Assembly (NCBI GenBank): GCA_030650395.1
Contig: JAUSDY010000028.1
Span: 62,001 to 126,000 of the forward strand
Length of the DNA: 64,000 nucleotides
Reading direction: 5' to 3'
DNA from: Acidobacteriota bacterium
Lineage (GTDB): Bacteria > Acidobacteriota > Vicinamibacteria > Vicinamibacterales > UBA2999
Part shown: positions 34,045 to 42,758 of the stretch, one piece after another
How the letters are laid out: every line of letters starts with the position of its first letter
Position numbering within the stretch: position 1 is the stretch's first letter
Made by a program: the position numbers and the translations under genes
The notes under the pieces: generated by a model
The model's database searches: none
Seen by the model: the letters and a program-made list of their open reading frames with translations, nothing else
Told to the model about the DNA's origin: nothing

Positions 34045-35325
34045 ATGACTTTGGGTACCACGTTCCCTCGGCGCCGGTTTCTGCAGGGTGTGGCGGCATC
34101 TGCGGCGTCAGTTGCGGCGACCGGCAGGGTCCGCGCGCAGTCGCCTGCCGCGAGCCAGCCCGCGATTGGGCCCTACGGTGCCGACATTCTTCCGGCTGGC
34201 ATCCGCTCACGCGTGCTCGACAACATCAACGGCATCCGCGTGCACGTGCTCGAAGCGGGCTTCGAAACGCGAACCCGCCCGGCGGTGCTGCTGGTGCACG
34301 GCTTCCCCGAGCTCGCCTACAGCTGGCGCAAGGTCATGCCGCTGCTGGCGGCGGCCGGTTATCACGTGATCGCACCCGACCTGCGCGGCTACGGACGCAC
34401 GGGAGGAACCGAAGTCGCCTTCGACGACGACCTGTCGCCGTTCCGGACCTTCAACCGAGTCACCGACATGGTGGCGTTGGTGTCGGTGCTCGGCTACCGG
34501 TCGCTGGCGGCCGTGGTCGGCCACGATGTCGGATCCGGCATTGCCGGTTGGTGCGGCGTCGTCCGGCCCGACATCTTCCGATCGGTGGTGATGATGAGCG
34601 CGCCGTTTGGCGGTCCACCCGCGTTGCCCTTTGGCACCGCGGACGCGACGGCACTGAGACCCGCGGCGGCGGCCGACACGATCTACGACGATCTGGCCCG
34701 ACTCACCCCGCCGCGAAAGCACTACCAGCGCTATTACTCGACGCGCGAGGCGAACGACAACATGTGGCGGGCACCGCAAGGCGTGCACGCGTTCCTGCGC
34801 GCCTACTACCACATGAAGAGCGCGGACTGGAAAGCGAACGCCCCCGCTCCACTCAAAGCGCGAACGGCGGACGAATGGGCGAAGCTGCCCCGCTATTACG
34901 TCATGGATCTGAATAAGGGCATGGCCGAGAGTGTCGCGTCGGAGATGCCGTCGGCCGCGGAGATCCAGGCGAACGGCTGGCTTCCCGATGACGCTTTGCG
35001 TGTCTACGCCGCTGAGTATGGCCGCACGGGCTTCCAGGGCGGCTTGCAGTCGTACCGTGTCGGCCAGGCCGGCCGCTTGAACTCGGATCTCGCGACGTTC
35101 TCAGGCCGCACGATCGATCAGCCGTCGATGTTCATCGGCGGAAAGAGCGACTGGGGTGTCTATCAGACTCCGGGCGCGCTCGAGCGGATGCAGAAGGTCG
35201 CCTGCACGCGAATGACAGGCGTGCACCTCGTGGACGGAGCCGGACATTGGGTGCAGCAGGAACAGCCGGCCACGACCGGACGCCTGCTCCTGGAGTTTTT
35301 CGAGAGACACGCGCCGCCTCGCTGA
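34045..35325 (+). CDS. Exported alpha/beta hydrolase, epoxide-hydrolase-like
   Basis: 426 residues. The start is a twin-arginine signal (TFPRRRFLQGVAASAASVAA), so the enzyme is exported folded. The alpha/beta hydrolase core shows HGFPELAYSWRKV (oxyanion loop), DLRGYGRTG, the nucleophile elbow VGHDVGSGIAGW with Asp as nucleophile, and the terminal histidine in GAGHWVQQEQP. Asp nucleophile plus HGFPE is the epoxide hydrolase/haloalkane dehalogenase pattern. A cap domain covers about 190-310 (PPRKHYQRYYSTREANDNMWR). The actual substrate is unknown. It is divergent from the acyl-CoA ligase and followed by the vapBC module. Confidence 0.88.
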   Translation: MTLGTTFPRRRFLQGVAASAASVAATGRVRAQSPAASQPAIGPYGADILPAGIRSRVLDNINGIRVHVLEAGFETRTRPAVLLVHGFPELAYSWRKVMPLLAAAGYHVIAPDLRGYGRTGGTEVAFDDDLSPFRTFNRVTDMVALVSVLGYRSLAAVVGHDVGSGIAGWCGVVRPDIFRSVVMMSAPFGGPPALPFGTADATALRPAAAADTIYDDLARLTPPRKHYQRYYSTREANDNMWRAPQGVHAFLRAYYHMKSADWKANAPAPLKARTADEWAKLPRYYVMDLNKGMAESVASEMPSAAEIQANGWLPDDALRVYAAEYGRTGFQGGLQSYRVGQAGRLNSDLATFSGRTIDQPSMFIGGKSDWGVYQTPGALERMQKVACTRMTGVHLVDGAGHWVQQEQPATTGRLLLEFFERHAPPR

Positions 35326-35473
35326 GAACGAAATGTGGCTGCCAGGAGCTTCGTCAGTGATCGAAGAGAGGATTCATCTTGAGCCACATCATGATCGCCA
35401 TGTCCCAGAGCACGCGCTTGACCGACCGGGGCGATGCATTGCGGAAGTGCGCCGTTCGATGTATGGTGAGTGT

Positions 35474-35701
35474 ATGGCACGACTGATTTCGACAACGATT
35501 CGTCTGGACGCAGAGGATGTCCGCGCGCTGAAGCGGGCGCGCGCGGCGGGGCATTCAGCCTCGGACCTCGTTCGCAAGGGCCTGCGCGTCGTCGCGTCGC
35601 GCTACTACACGGGCCGGCGTCCACCCTCGACCGGGCTGTTTGAATCCACGGACACGAAGCTGGGAGACGAGTCCGAGCTGTTCCGGGATCTCGACGATTG
35701 A
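35474..35701 (+). CDS. vapB: Ribbon-helix-helix antitoxin (VapB-like)
   Basis: 75 residues from ATG 35474 (MARLISTTIRLDAEDVRAL). The strand ARLISTTIRL followed by two helices (DAEDVRALKRARAAG, SASDLVRKGLRVVASRYY) is the ribbon-helix-helix DNA-binding fold of CopG-type antitoxins. The acidic tail (DTKLGDESELFRDLDD) would bind the toxin. An earlier ATG at 35459 adds five residues and is possible. Its TGA overlaps the TTG start of the PIN gene, so the pair is coupled and presumably autoregulated. Confidence 0.82.
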   Translation: MARLISTTIRLDAEDVRALKRARAAGHSASDLVRKGLRVVASRYYTGRRPPSTGLFESTDTKLGDESELFRDLDD

Positions 35702-36129
35702 GTCAGCCCATCATCGTTGACACGGGCGGACTTCTCCGAGCGCTCGCCCGCACACCTGATCGACAACCCAGCTTTCCCGAATACCAGACGGCTCTCACCG
35801 GGGCGAGCCTCGTCATCGTGCCGGCGCTGGTGCTCGCCGAAGTGGACTACTTCCTCCGAGAGCAGCGGGCCGCGATGCGCAAGCTGATCGCCGAGATCTT
35901 CGATCCAGGGACCCGCTACGAGTACGAGTTGCCTCTCCCTTCAGATCTGGTTCGGGCGCTCGAACTCGACGCCAAGTTCAAAGACCTCAATCTCGGGTTG
36001 GTCGACGGCACGGTCGCCGCCTTGGCCGAGCGGCGCCAGGTTTACCGGGTGCTGACCACCGATCGACGCGACTTCAGCGCGATCCGCATCGGCCCTCGCC
36101 TTTCACGGGCGCTCGAACTTCTGCCGTAG
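35698..36129 (+). CDS. vapC: PIN-domain ribonuclease toxin (VapC-like)
   Basis: 143 residues from TTG 35698, overlapping the antitoxin stop (TTGA). Acidic metal ligands of the PIN active site are visible: D8 (IIVDTGG), E48 (LVLAEVDYF), D103 (LGLVDGTVAALAE) and D122 or D125 (VLTTDRRDF). VapC toxins cleave tRNA or rRNA. The neighbouring RHH gene supports a type II toxin-antitoxin call. The weak TTG start could keep toxin below antitoxin. Confidence 0.9.
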   Translation: MSQPIIVDTGGLLRALARTPDRQPSFPEYQTALTGASLVIVPALVLAEVDYFLREQRAAMRKLIAEIFDPGTRYEYELPLPSDLVRALELDAKFKDLNLGLVDGTVAALAERRQVYRVLTTDRRDFSAIRIGPRLSRALELLP

Positions 36130-36212
36130 TCGGTCGCCGACTGCCTCAGCAAAGGAGGCGTTGCGGCCCTTCATCTTCACGCCCGGCTTAGGACGCATGC
36201 TACGATCCAGTC

Positions 36213-36458
36213 GTGACGCGGGACGACATCAGGCAGTTCATGGAGCGTAATTGGGCACGCATTGCTGCCGCCAAAGATCGCACCTGGGCTACCGCTAAGC
36301 AGACACCCGCGGAAGACCTGCGCGCCGCGGACCAGCTGAGACGCTACACCCTCAGCGTCCGTCCCGATTGGCCAAGCGCGGACGACCGCGCCGCGGACCT
36401 TCAGGCCCACATCCGTGTCAGTGAGGCACTTGGTGCCGCCGGCGTCCGATCCCGCTAG
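36213..36458 (+). CDS. Small helical protein paired with a nucleotidyltransferase
   Basis: 81 residues from GTG 36213, fully helical-looking (TRDDIRQFMERNWARIAAAKDRTWA, PAEDLRAADQLRRYTLSVRPDWP, ADLQAHIRVSEALGAAG). No family recognised. Its 3' end overlaps the following nucleotidyltransferase gene. The small-partner-then-nucleotidyltransferase order is repeated at 43059-43647 with a different small protein, which suggests two-gene modules of toxin-antitoxin or defence type. That role is inference from layout. Confidence 0.65.
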   Translation: MTRDDIRQFMERNWARIAAAKDRTWATAKQTPAEDLRAADQLRRYTLSVRPDWPSADDRAADLQAHIRVSEALGAAGVRSR

Positions 36459-37017
36459 CCTGTTACGCGACCTCTCGGCAGCCCTCCGTCATCATGGCTG
36501 CCGCTGGTACCTGTTCGGCGCGCAAGCCGTGACCATCTGGGGGCGGCCGCGCCTCACCACGGATGTTGACGTGACCGTCCGCCTCGAGTCGGGCACGACC
36601 GAGGACCTCGTCGCCACGCTGATTGCCGCGGGTTTTCGGTTGCCGGATGGGTTCACCGACGAATTCGTCCGGGCGACGCGAGTACTGCCGCTGCTGCACA
36701 TCTCTTCTGGCATGCCACTCGACATTGTCCTCGCCGGCCCCGGCCTCGAGGATGAATTCCTCGCCAGGGCGATCGTCATCGCGATTGATGACTTCGCTGT
36801 TCCGGTGATCTCTCCGGAAGACTTGCTGATCACCAAAGTGCTGGCTGGTCGATCGAAAGACGTCGAGGATATCCGTGGTGTTCTTCGCCTGCGTGCGGCC
36901 TCGCTCGACCTTGCCTATATTCGTCGCACGTTGACGGCAATCGAGGCGGCCCTGGGTCAGAGCGATCTCCAGCCGTTATTCGAGACCGAACTAGCACGGA
37001 CTAGCGCGTCACGGTGA
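36415..37017 (+). CDS. Nucleotidyltransferase-fold protein (AbiEii/DUF6036-like)
   Basis: Up to 200 residues. GTG 36415 is the longest start, and GTG 36421 or 36433 is equally possible and gives a smaller overlap. The motif FGAQAVTIWGRPRLTTDVDVTV matches nucleotidyltransferase-fold proteins (the GxxA...GRxRxTxDxD pattern), in which the two Asp would bind metal. Later parts (DIVLAGPGLEDEFLARAI, VPVISPEDLLITKVLAGRSKDVEDI) are typical of this group. Members act as toxins that modify tRNA or proteins, or have unknown roles. The C-terminus runs over a small antisense frame at 37001-37093. Confidence 0.8.
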   Translation: MSVRHLVPPASDPASLLRDLSAALRHHGCRWYLFGAQAVTIWGRPRLTTDVDVTVRLESGTTEDLVATLIAAGFRLPDGFTDEFVRATRVLPLLHISSGMPLDIVLAGPGLEDEFLARAIVIAIDDFAVPVISPEDLLITKVLAGRSKDVEDIRGVLRLRAASLDLAYIRRTLTAIEAALGQSDLQPLFETELARTSASR

Positions 37018-37110
37018 CGGTGCCGTCGGTGAACACCCAGCCGTGGCGGGCGGGTTGATCGTCACGATCGGCAGGCTTGCACTTGGCGGCCATTCGTTTA
37101 GACTCCGTCC

Positions 37111-38535
37111 ATGACGCCCCATCCAGACACGCGAACAAGTCGCCGACGCTTCTTCAAGCTGCTTGCGGGCAGTCCGTTACTCGCCCTTGCCTACCCAACG
37201 CTGCCACCCGGTTGGGAGCGGACGCTCCGCGATAGGTCGCCTCACGGCATGGTGCCTGGCCTGCAACCCGCCAGCACGCCCTGTCCGGATTGCGGTCAGG
37301 ACATGGCATTGCCGGTTCCATCCCACGTTCGACGGTACGCTGAGCAAGCGGCTGGTGTCCCGTCCCAGGGCGTCAGCGCCCTTGATGCGCAATTTGAGGG
37401 CCAGCTGGTGGAATCCCCCGATCAGGCCATCAACGTCTGGGACTTCGAGCGGGTCGCTCACGCGGGTAACCTGGCCGAACATTGGGCCTACATCCACATG
37501 GGCGTGGACGACCTCGAGACGCGGATGGCAAATCGCGAGGGATTCCAGCGTCTCATGCTTCGGCCGCGGCGGCTCGGACCCGATGCCACCAAGCTGGACA
37601 CGTCGGTGCAGTTGTTTGGCAAACGATGGAACACACCGCTGTTCCTTTGTCCCGTAGCGGCACTGGAGGCGTATCACACGTTGGGCGAGAGCGGAGCCGC
37701 ACGGGCGGCTCGGGCCCGTGGCATTCTGCAGGTGCAATCGCACCAGAGCTCGCAGTCGTACGAGGCCATCGCCGAGGCGAGAGGCGAACCGCATTGGTTC
37801 CAGCTCTACGCCAACGGCGACTGGAACATCAACAAGCGGACCCTCGACAAGGTTGCGGCGGCAGGGTGTCCCGTGCTGGTGTGGACCATCGACCTGTTGG
37901 GCGGAAGCAATCGCGAGCTCGCGAGACGATCGCAGGGGAGCCAGGCCTACAACCGGCCCCTCTGCCAGAACTGTCACAATCACAAGCCTGGTTACCAGCG
38001 GCCGATGCACCGCGGCGTCGACGGTCCGGCCGGTCCGCGGCCGCCGTTCACGTGGGACTACGTCAAACGTCTCAAGGACGCGACCTCGATGAAGGTGGTC
38101 CTGAAGGGGATCGTCACCCGTGAAGAAGCGGAGCTCGCCGTCGAGCATGGCGCCGACGGGGTGTTCGTCTCCAACCACGGTGGCCGAGCCGAGAACAGCC
38201 TCCGTTCGACCATCGAATGCCTGCCCGAGGTCGTGGCCGGCGTGAAGGGCCGCGTGCCGGTGCTGATCGATAGTGGCGTCCGCCGGGGAACCGACGTCTT
38301 CAAGGCGCTGGCCCTCGGCGCCGACGCCGTCGGCATTGGCCGGCCCTACGTCTGGGGTCTGGGTGCGTTCGGCCAGGAGGGTGTGGACAAGGTGGTCGAC
38401 ATGCTCCTCGCGGAACTCCGCATCGTCATGCGGCAGACGCGAACCACGACGATCGATCAAATCGGCCCGCAGTTTGTGATGGAGGGGCGTGGCCCGATCA
38501 TGACCCGCCACAATGCACTGGGCTTCGGCCTCTGA
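37111..38535 (+). CDS. Exported FMN-dependent alpha-hydroxy acid oxidase (lactate-oxidase-like)
   Basis: 474 residues. A twin-arginine signal (TSRRRFFKLLAGSPLLALAY) starts the protein and a Cys-pair segment (PCPDCGQDM) follows. The FMN-binding TIM barrel runs from about 125: YIHMGVDDLETRMANREGF, VQLFGKRWNTPLFLCPVAAL, WFQLYANGD, VLKGIVTREEAELAVEHGADG, the catalytic VFVSNHGGR, then VLIDSGVRRGTDVFKALALGADAVGIGRP. The His and Arg of SNHGGR and the Lys of LKGI are the family active site. The substrate is a 2-hydroxy acid. An insertion near 265-300 (NRPLCQNCHNHKPGYQRP) contains a CxxCH that could bind heme c if processed in the periplasm, unusual for this family. Confidence 0.9.
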   Translation: MTPHPDTRTSRRRFFKLLAGSPLLALAYPTLPPGWERTLRDRSPHGMVPGLQPASTPCPDCGQDMALPVPSHVRRYAEQAAGVPSQGVSALDAQFEGQLVESPDQAINVWDFERVAHAGNLAEHWAYIHMGVDDLETRMANREGFQRLMLRPRRLGPDATKLDTSVQLFGKRWNTPLFLCPVAALEAYHTLGESGAARAARARGILQVQSHQSSQSYEAIAEARGEPHWFQLYANGDWNINKRTLDKVAAAGCPVLVWTIDLLGGSNRELARRSQGSQAYNRPLCQNCHNHKPGYQRPMHRGVDGPAGPRPPFTWDYVKRLKDATSMKVVLKGIVTREEAELAVEHGADGVFVSNHGGRAENSLRSTIECLPEVVAGVKGRVPVLIDSGVRRGTDVFKALALGADAVGIGRPYVWGLGAFGQEGVDKVVDMLLAELRIVMRQTRTTTIDQIGPQFVMEGRGPIMTRHNALGFGL

Positions 38536-38549
38536 CAGGGGAGAAGGAA

Positions 38550-39113
38550 ATGAGCATGTATGGAAGGGCGATGGGTCTGTGCGCGGGACTCATGGTCCTG
38601 CAGGCGGGTTCAGCGGCCGCGCAGCAGCCGAATCTCGACTTCACCGTCTCTGGCACGTCAACCATTCGCGGCTGGGCGTGTTCAGCGAAGGGTGTCGTCG
38701 CGGTCACTCCCGGCACCGGTTCGGCCCAACCGGTGCCAGGTTTTGCCAGCGGCGTGCAGACCGCGACCGTGACCGTGCCAGTGAAGGCCTTCACCTGTCC
38801 GAACGCTGAGATGACGCAGCATCTCCTCGAAGCCCTGAAGGCGGAGAAATTCTCCGAGATTGTCTATCGCCTGGAGCGCTACGACGTGGCAGGCGGACAG
38901 GCACAGGCGACGGGCGCGATGACGATCACCGGCGTGACGCAGCCGATCGCGTTCGCGGTGGGGTTGAAGGAGTCGCCGCAGGGTCTGGTCGTCGAGGGCA
39001 GCACCCGCCTGGACATGACGAAGTTCGGCGTCACGCCGCCGGAGGTCATGCTCGGTATGTTGAAGGTGGGCCCTCAAATCAGGATCGAGTTCAAGGGCGT
39101 GATCGCTCGCTAA
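38550..39113 (+). CDS. YceI-family secreted lipid-binding protein
   Basis: 187 residues. A strong ribosome site (GAGAAGGAA) precedes ATG 38550 and a signal peptide covers the first 25 residues. The YceI beta-barrel pattern is visible: FTVSGTSTIRGWACSAKG, VTVPVKAFTCPNAEMTQHLLEALKAEKFSEIVYRL, GAMTITGVTQPIAFAV, LDMTKFGVTPPEVMLGMLKVGPQIRIEF. YceI proteins bind isoprenoid or fatty lipid chains in the periplasm. Two cysteines (in WACSAKG and FTCPNAE) may form a disulfide. It lies 15 bases after the lactate-oxidase-like gene and is probably in one transcript with it. Convergent 4-base overlap with the next gene. Confidence 0.9.
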   Translation: MSMYGRAMGLCAGLMVLQAGSAAAQQPNLDFTVSGTSTIRGWACSAKGVVAVTPGTGSAQPVPGFASGVQTATVTVPVKAFTCPNAEMTQHLLEALKAEKFSEIVYRLERYDVAGGQAQATGAMTITGVTQPIAFAVGLKESPQGLVVEGSTRLDMTKFGVTPPEVMLGMLKVGPQIRIEFKGVIAR

Positions 39114-40054
39114 CGCGTGACAGTGATCGTCACGTTGTCGTAGGTGAACAACGAGCCGTCGCTGGCCACCGCGCGCAGCACGTAAGTACCCGGCTCCTTG
39201 AACGTCGTCTGCACCACCCACTTGTTGTCAGGAGGCGGGATCGGGATCGTCCACGGCGGCGACCACGGCGAGTTTGCGTAGGCGCGCGTGTCGGTCCACG
39301 TCTTCATCTGATCGGGGCTGAAGGCCACCGCATCGGCCTTGCCTCGATACACAATCCACGAGAGCCGCAGGCCGGGCCCGCTTGACGCCACGATCGACGA
39401 GGGCGGCCGGTACAGTGCGGCGGCTGAGATCGTCGGCGGGCCCTCACCGGCCGGCTTGGCCGGTGCACGGCGTTTCGGGATGTTGTCGGGATCCTTCGCA
39501 ACCACCGCGAGGGTGAGTGGCTCGCCCACCTTCACGCTGCGTGTGGCGCCGCCCTCGACCTTCAGCTCCGGGGCGATGTTCGTGCGCAGCTCGTCGCGGA
39601 GGCTGCCGAAATCGCCGCCGACCTCCGTGGAGATCACCTGCGGATCGATCTGGTAGTCGGTCTTGAGCGACGCATAGGCGCGTTCCGGCCTGCCATTCGT
39701 CACGAGCGTCCACATCAACTCTCGAGTGCCGAAATCCGCGGGCACGCGAACGGTGAAGAGGAACGGGTTGCGCCGCGGATAGAAGTGCGTCGGCTGGCCT
39801 TGATCGGGTCCGCCGGGCTCGATCATGTTCTGCGTTCCGAGCGGCACGTCGAACTCCTGCTGCCAGTTGGAGTTCATGTAGCCGAAGAACATCGTGAAGG
39901 AACCATCCGGGTTCGGCCACCATCCCTCATACGACGGCGATACGCTCTGGCCGCTCGAATACATGAAACGCGTCTGCGCGTCCACAACGGGCGACCCGTT
40001 AGCAAGCGGTAACGCCAGGCCAATCGTCGCGAGCGCACACAGCAATCGGCGCAT
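39110..40054 (-). CDS. Secreted Ig-like partner of a heme-copper monooxygenase
   Basis: 314 residues from ATG 40054, overlapping the TGA of the upstream oxidoreductase gene. Signal peptide at the start (MRRLLCALATIGLALPLANG). Conserved early block: GQSVSPSYEGWWPNPDGSF then FGYMNSNWQQEFDVPLGTQN and DQGQPTHFYPRRNPFLFTVRVP. The C-terminal half is an Ig/cadherin-like module (YVLRAVASDGSLFTYDNVTITVTR). A paralog lies at 51272, also next to a heme-copper gene. The strict pairing suggests a dedicated secreted partner, perhaps substrate binding or assembly. No catalytic motif seen. Confidence 0.75.
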   Translation of the reverse strand: MRRLLCALATIGLALPLANGSPVVDAQTRFMYSSGQSVSPSYEGWWPNPDGSFTMFFGYMNSNWQQEFDVPLGTQNMIEPGGPDQGQPTHFYPRRNPFLFTVRVPADFGTRELMWTLVTNGRPERAYASLKTDYQIDPQVISTEVGGDFGSLRDELRTNIAPELKVEGGATRSVKVGEPLTLAVVAKDPDNIPKRRAPAKPAGEGPPTISAAALYRPPSSIVASSGPGLRLSWIVYRGKADAVAFSPDQMKTWTDTRAYANSPWSPPWTIPIPPPDNKWVVQTTFKEPGTYVLRAVASDGSLFTYDNVTITVTR

Positions 40055-41514
40055 CAGCGCTGGCCCGGCGCTCTCGTCGCGGCTGGCGGCACCGGTTGAA
40101 CGAGCGGCGCCCAGCACAGCGGACACCCGACATCGTAGTCGTTGCGCGTCTTCATCTTGGCGCGGCGCTTCGCCATCTCGGCCTGGAACTGCTCCTCCGT
40201 CAGCGACACGGAATACCCGAGGTCGATGAACATGTTGGCGATCGATCGGCGCCCGCCGCCAGCCCAGTTGCGCGGATCGGCGGCATTCTTGTTCGCCGCG
40301 GTCGTATCGAGGAAGCCGATCAGGTGCACGATCGTGCCCTTCGGCAGCACCGGGGCGGCGTCGTCTTCATAGACGTACTGCTTGACCCAGTTGTGATCGT
40401 AGCCGACACAGTTGAGCGTGAGAATGTTATGTCCCCAGATCGCCTCGAGGCACATCCGCACGCCCGGCGCGTGCAGGTGAGGCTCGAACGCGACGATCTT
40501 GGTGTGCTCCTGCAGCGTGGCGTACGAGTGCAGCTCCTGGCTGGAGCGATCCGGCTTCACGTCGATGTCGATGCCGTTACCCAGGCGCAAGCTCGAGCGC
40601 CGGTACTGCGGCTTGTAGCCGACCGGGAAAAACTTGAACGCGAATTCGAGATGCGCCTTCGTCTCGCGGCCGTTCGAGTGCAGATGGTAGGCGGTGAGAG
40701 CCAGCGCGGAGTTCTTCTGCAGCAGCCGGCCCGCTTCGAGCGGGAAAATATCCGCGTTGCGGCCGACCTCGTGGATCGGCCAGCTGGTGCCTTCGGCCTC
40801 GGCATTCTCTGATGCGCCTTCGCCCTGCGCAAAGCTCGAATACGTCATGTGGTGAAACGCGTAGCGCCCGCCCACAGTCTTGGTTGGGCCGTCCCTCGGA
40901 ATGTCGTTGACCTCTCGCACTTCGACGGCCGAGACGTAGCGGTCTTCGGTGAGCCCGGTCGGCACGAGGCCGAGCGACCCCCACTTGTCGGGACCGACGG
41001 CGGGAACGATGACGTTCGGCGATCGCAGCACGAGGTCGGGCACGCCGATCGTCCAGTTGTCGCTGTTATCGAAGTCGAGCGCGCGGGGCATATCGGCCGG
41101 GTTGCCGCGCGGCGCGCCGATATCGACCCACTTCGCGATCATCGCGATCTCTGGCTCGCTGAGCGACGGGTCCTGCTTGAAGTGCTGAATGCCGATGTTC
41201 CGCTCGACGAACCAGGGCGGCATGACGCCGGCCTTGGGACCGAGGCCGGTCCGCGTCTTGATCGACCGCGCCCAGGGCCGCACCTCTTCGTAGGTCGTCA
41301 ACGCCATCGGCGCACCGCCGTTGGGGCGATGGCATTGCTGGCAACTGCGCTGCAGGACAGGCGCGATGTGCTTGGTGAACGTCACCTCCGGGGCCGGGGC
41401 GCCCGATTGCGCAGCCACATCGTAGGGCACCCCTTCCAGGGGCGCCGTCGCGAGCCCGGCAACGACCCAGACCATGGGGACGAGCGCCGCGAGCCGATAG
41501 AGATGTCGATTCAT
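40054..41514 (-). CDS. Cytochrome c fused to a PHM/DBH-type copper monooxygenase fold
   Basis: 486 residues from ATG 41514 (signal peptide MNRHLYRLAALVPMVWVVAG). A heme c site CQQCH (58-62) sits in an N-terminal planctomycete-type cytochrome domain (APVLQRSCQQCHRP, MALTTYEEVRPWARSI, MPPWF). The rest matches the two-domain copper type II ascorbate-dependent monooxygenases. CuH-type ligands are HH (221-222, FHHMTYS) and a later H (277/279, YHLHSNG). CuM-type ligands are HxH (346-348, FEPHLHAPG) and M428 (IANMFIDLGY). All are in the order seen in PHM. It would oxidise a C-H bond in the periplasm, with the heme possibly supplying electrons. Substrate unknown. Confidence 0.85.
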   Translation of the reverse strand: MNRHLYRLAALVPMVWVVAGLATAPLEGVPYDVAAQSGAPAPEVTFTKHIAPVLQRSCQQCHRPNGGAPMALTTYEEVRPWARSIKTRTGLGPKAGVMPPWFVERNIGIQHFKQDPSLSEPEIAMIAKWVDIGAPRGNPADMPRALDFDNSDNWTIGVPDLVLRSPNVIVPAVGPDKWGSLGLVPTGLTEDRYVSAVEVREVNDIPRDGPTKTVGGRYAFHHMTYSSFAQGEGASENAEAEGTSWPIHEVGRNADIFPLEAGRLLQKNSALALTAYHLHSNGRETKAHLEFAFKFFPVGYKPQYRRSSLRLGNGIDIDVKPDRSSQELHSYATLQEHTKIVAFEPHLHAPGVRMCLEAIWGHNILTLNCVGYDHNWVKQYVYEDDAAPVLPKGTIVHLIGFLDTTAANKNAADPRNWAGGGRRSIANMFIDLGYSVSLTEEQFQAEMAKRRAKMKTRNDYDVGCPLCWAPLVQPVPPAATRAPGQR

Positions 41515-41585
41515 AGGAAGGAGGCTACGCCCAATCCTCCCCATCGTCAACGCTCACGTGGGCCTGGACTACGGCCGGCACTCCG

Positions 41586-42722
41586 CTATTGCTGGGGCTT
41601 CTTCTGTGCGGCCTCCCGCTCGCGGACCCGCTCACCGGACAGGATGTTTGTCATGGCGTGGTTGCCCTCGTGGCAGGCGTACTCGTAGACCATCTCGTTG
41701 AGGCGATCGAACGGCAGCTCTCCGGTGAAGGGCGCGGTGAAGGTCGACGGATCCTCCATCGTGAAGCGGTAGCGCAGGGTATCCGGACCCGAACGCGTGA
41801 ACCGCTCGGTGACCTTCAGGTTTTCCGACGCGCCACGGTACGCCCAGAGGATGCTGGTCTGCTCCAGTTGGATCGGATGAATGTTGGTGGTCTCGACGAC
41901 CAGGGTGTCGCCTTCCCAGCGGCCGATGGAATCGCCAAACCACGGACTTAGTTTCGCCGGCAGGTGGTCCTTCACGCCCAGGCGGATGATGCGCGCGTCG
42001 TGGTTCATCTCGGTCAGGATCATCACGTGATCCTTCGTCTGCACGATCGTGTAGTTGTTGTTGTAGAAGTAGTTCGGCAGCATCGGCGGCCCGGCGTTCG
42101 ATCCGAACGAGATCATGCAGCGGTCCGCCAGCGGCCTCATCTCGGGGTGATCGAACTCGCCGAATCGCTTGGCCCGGGCGGCAAGCTCGGTCAGGCGCTG
42201 CTTGCCCGCGGCGGTCAGTGGCGGCAGGCGCCCGTTCGGCGGATCGATGATGATCGAGCTGCGGGCGACGCCGTCGATCCTGATGACGTTCAGGCCGGGG
42301 TCGAGCCAGAAGCCGTTGTAGCCGCCAACCGCGCCCCCCGCGGCCTCGGAGATGATCTCGATAAACGATTGCTGGCCCGGCGCGGCGAGTCTGCCGGCTT
42401 CCCCGCCCTTGGGCGGCGCCGGACGATTCGGGTCGCTGGGCTTGTCGCGGAAATCTTCCACCACTTGCGCGCGCTGCTCAATGGCGGCGGCCTGCTGCTC
42501 GGTCAGGGTCCCGCCCTGCGCACCCATACGCTCGAGCGGCGTTTGCGTCTCGTTGGTCCAGTTGCCCTGCAAATCAGGCTTGCCGTCGGGTGTGCGCGGC
42601 ACGACCCAGCCCTTCGCTTTTGCCGGGGCCGCCTGTCCGCTGGCCGGCGCCACGGGCACGATGAAAGACCCGAGCACGAGCGCGATGACGGCACCGATGG
42701 ACTGCTTCGAACGACCGCTCAT
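41586..42722 (-). CDS. Secreted 'PDLQGxW' family protein
   Basis: 378 residues with a signal peptide (SKQSIGAVIALVLGSFIVPVAPASG). Shares the family blocks PDLQGNWTNETQTPLERM, IIDPPNGRLPPL, NHDARIIRLG, GRWEGDTLVVETTNIH, LKVTERFTRSGPDTLRYRFTMEDPSTF and YEYACHEGNHAMTNIL with the genes at 25872 and 26947. It is closest to 25872, with an extra segment at about 95-130 (EAGRLAAPGQQSFIEIISEAAG). Located upstream of the heme-copper operon on the same strand, 71 bases away, so it may be co-transcribed. Function unknown. An association with periplasmic oxidation is suggested only by context. Confidence 0.8.
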   Translation of the reverse strand: MSGRSKQSIGAVIALVLGSFIVPVAPASGQAAPAKAKGWVVPRTPDGKPDLQGNWTNETQTPLERMGAQGGTLTEQQAAAIEQRAQVVEDFRDKPSDPNRPAPPKGGEAGRLAAPGQQSFIEIISEAAGGAVGGYNGFWLDPGLNVIRIDGVARSSIIIDPPNGRLPPLTAAGKQRLTELAARAKRFGEFDHPEMRPLADRCMISFGSNAGPPMLPNYFYNNNYTIVQTKDHVMILTEMNHDARIIRLGVKDHLPAKLSPWFGDSIGRWEGDTLVVETTNIHPIQLEQTSILWAYRGASENLKVTERFTRSGPDTLRYRFTMEDPSTFTAPFTGELPFDRLNEMVYEYACHEGNHAMTNILSGERVREREAAQKKPQQ

Positions 42723-42758
42723 GATCTCCTCCAGTACACGGTGAATTCTAGACCGGTT

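Noticed and set aside
37177-38511. 444-codon antisense frame in the lactate-oxidase-like gene
   Set aside because: The sense strand has clear FMN motifs (SNHGGR); the antisense has none.
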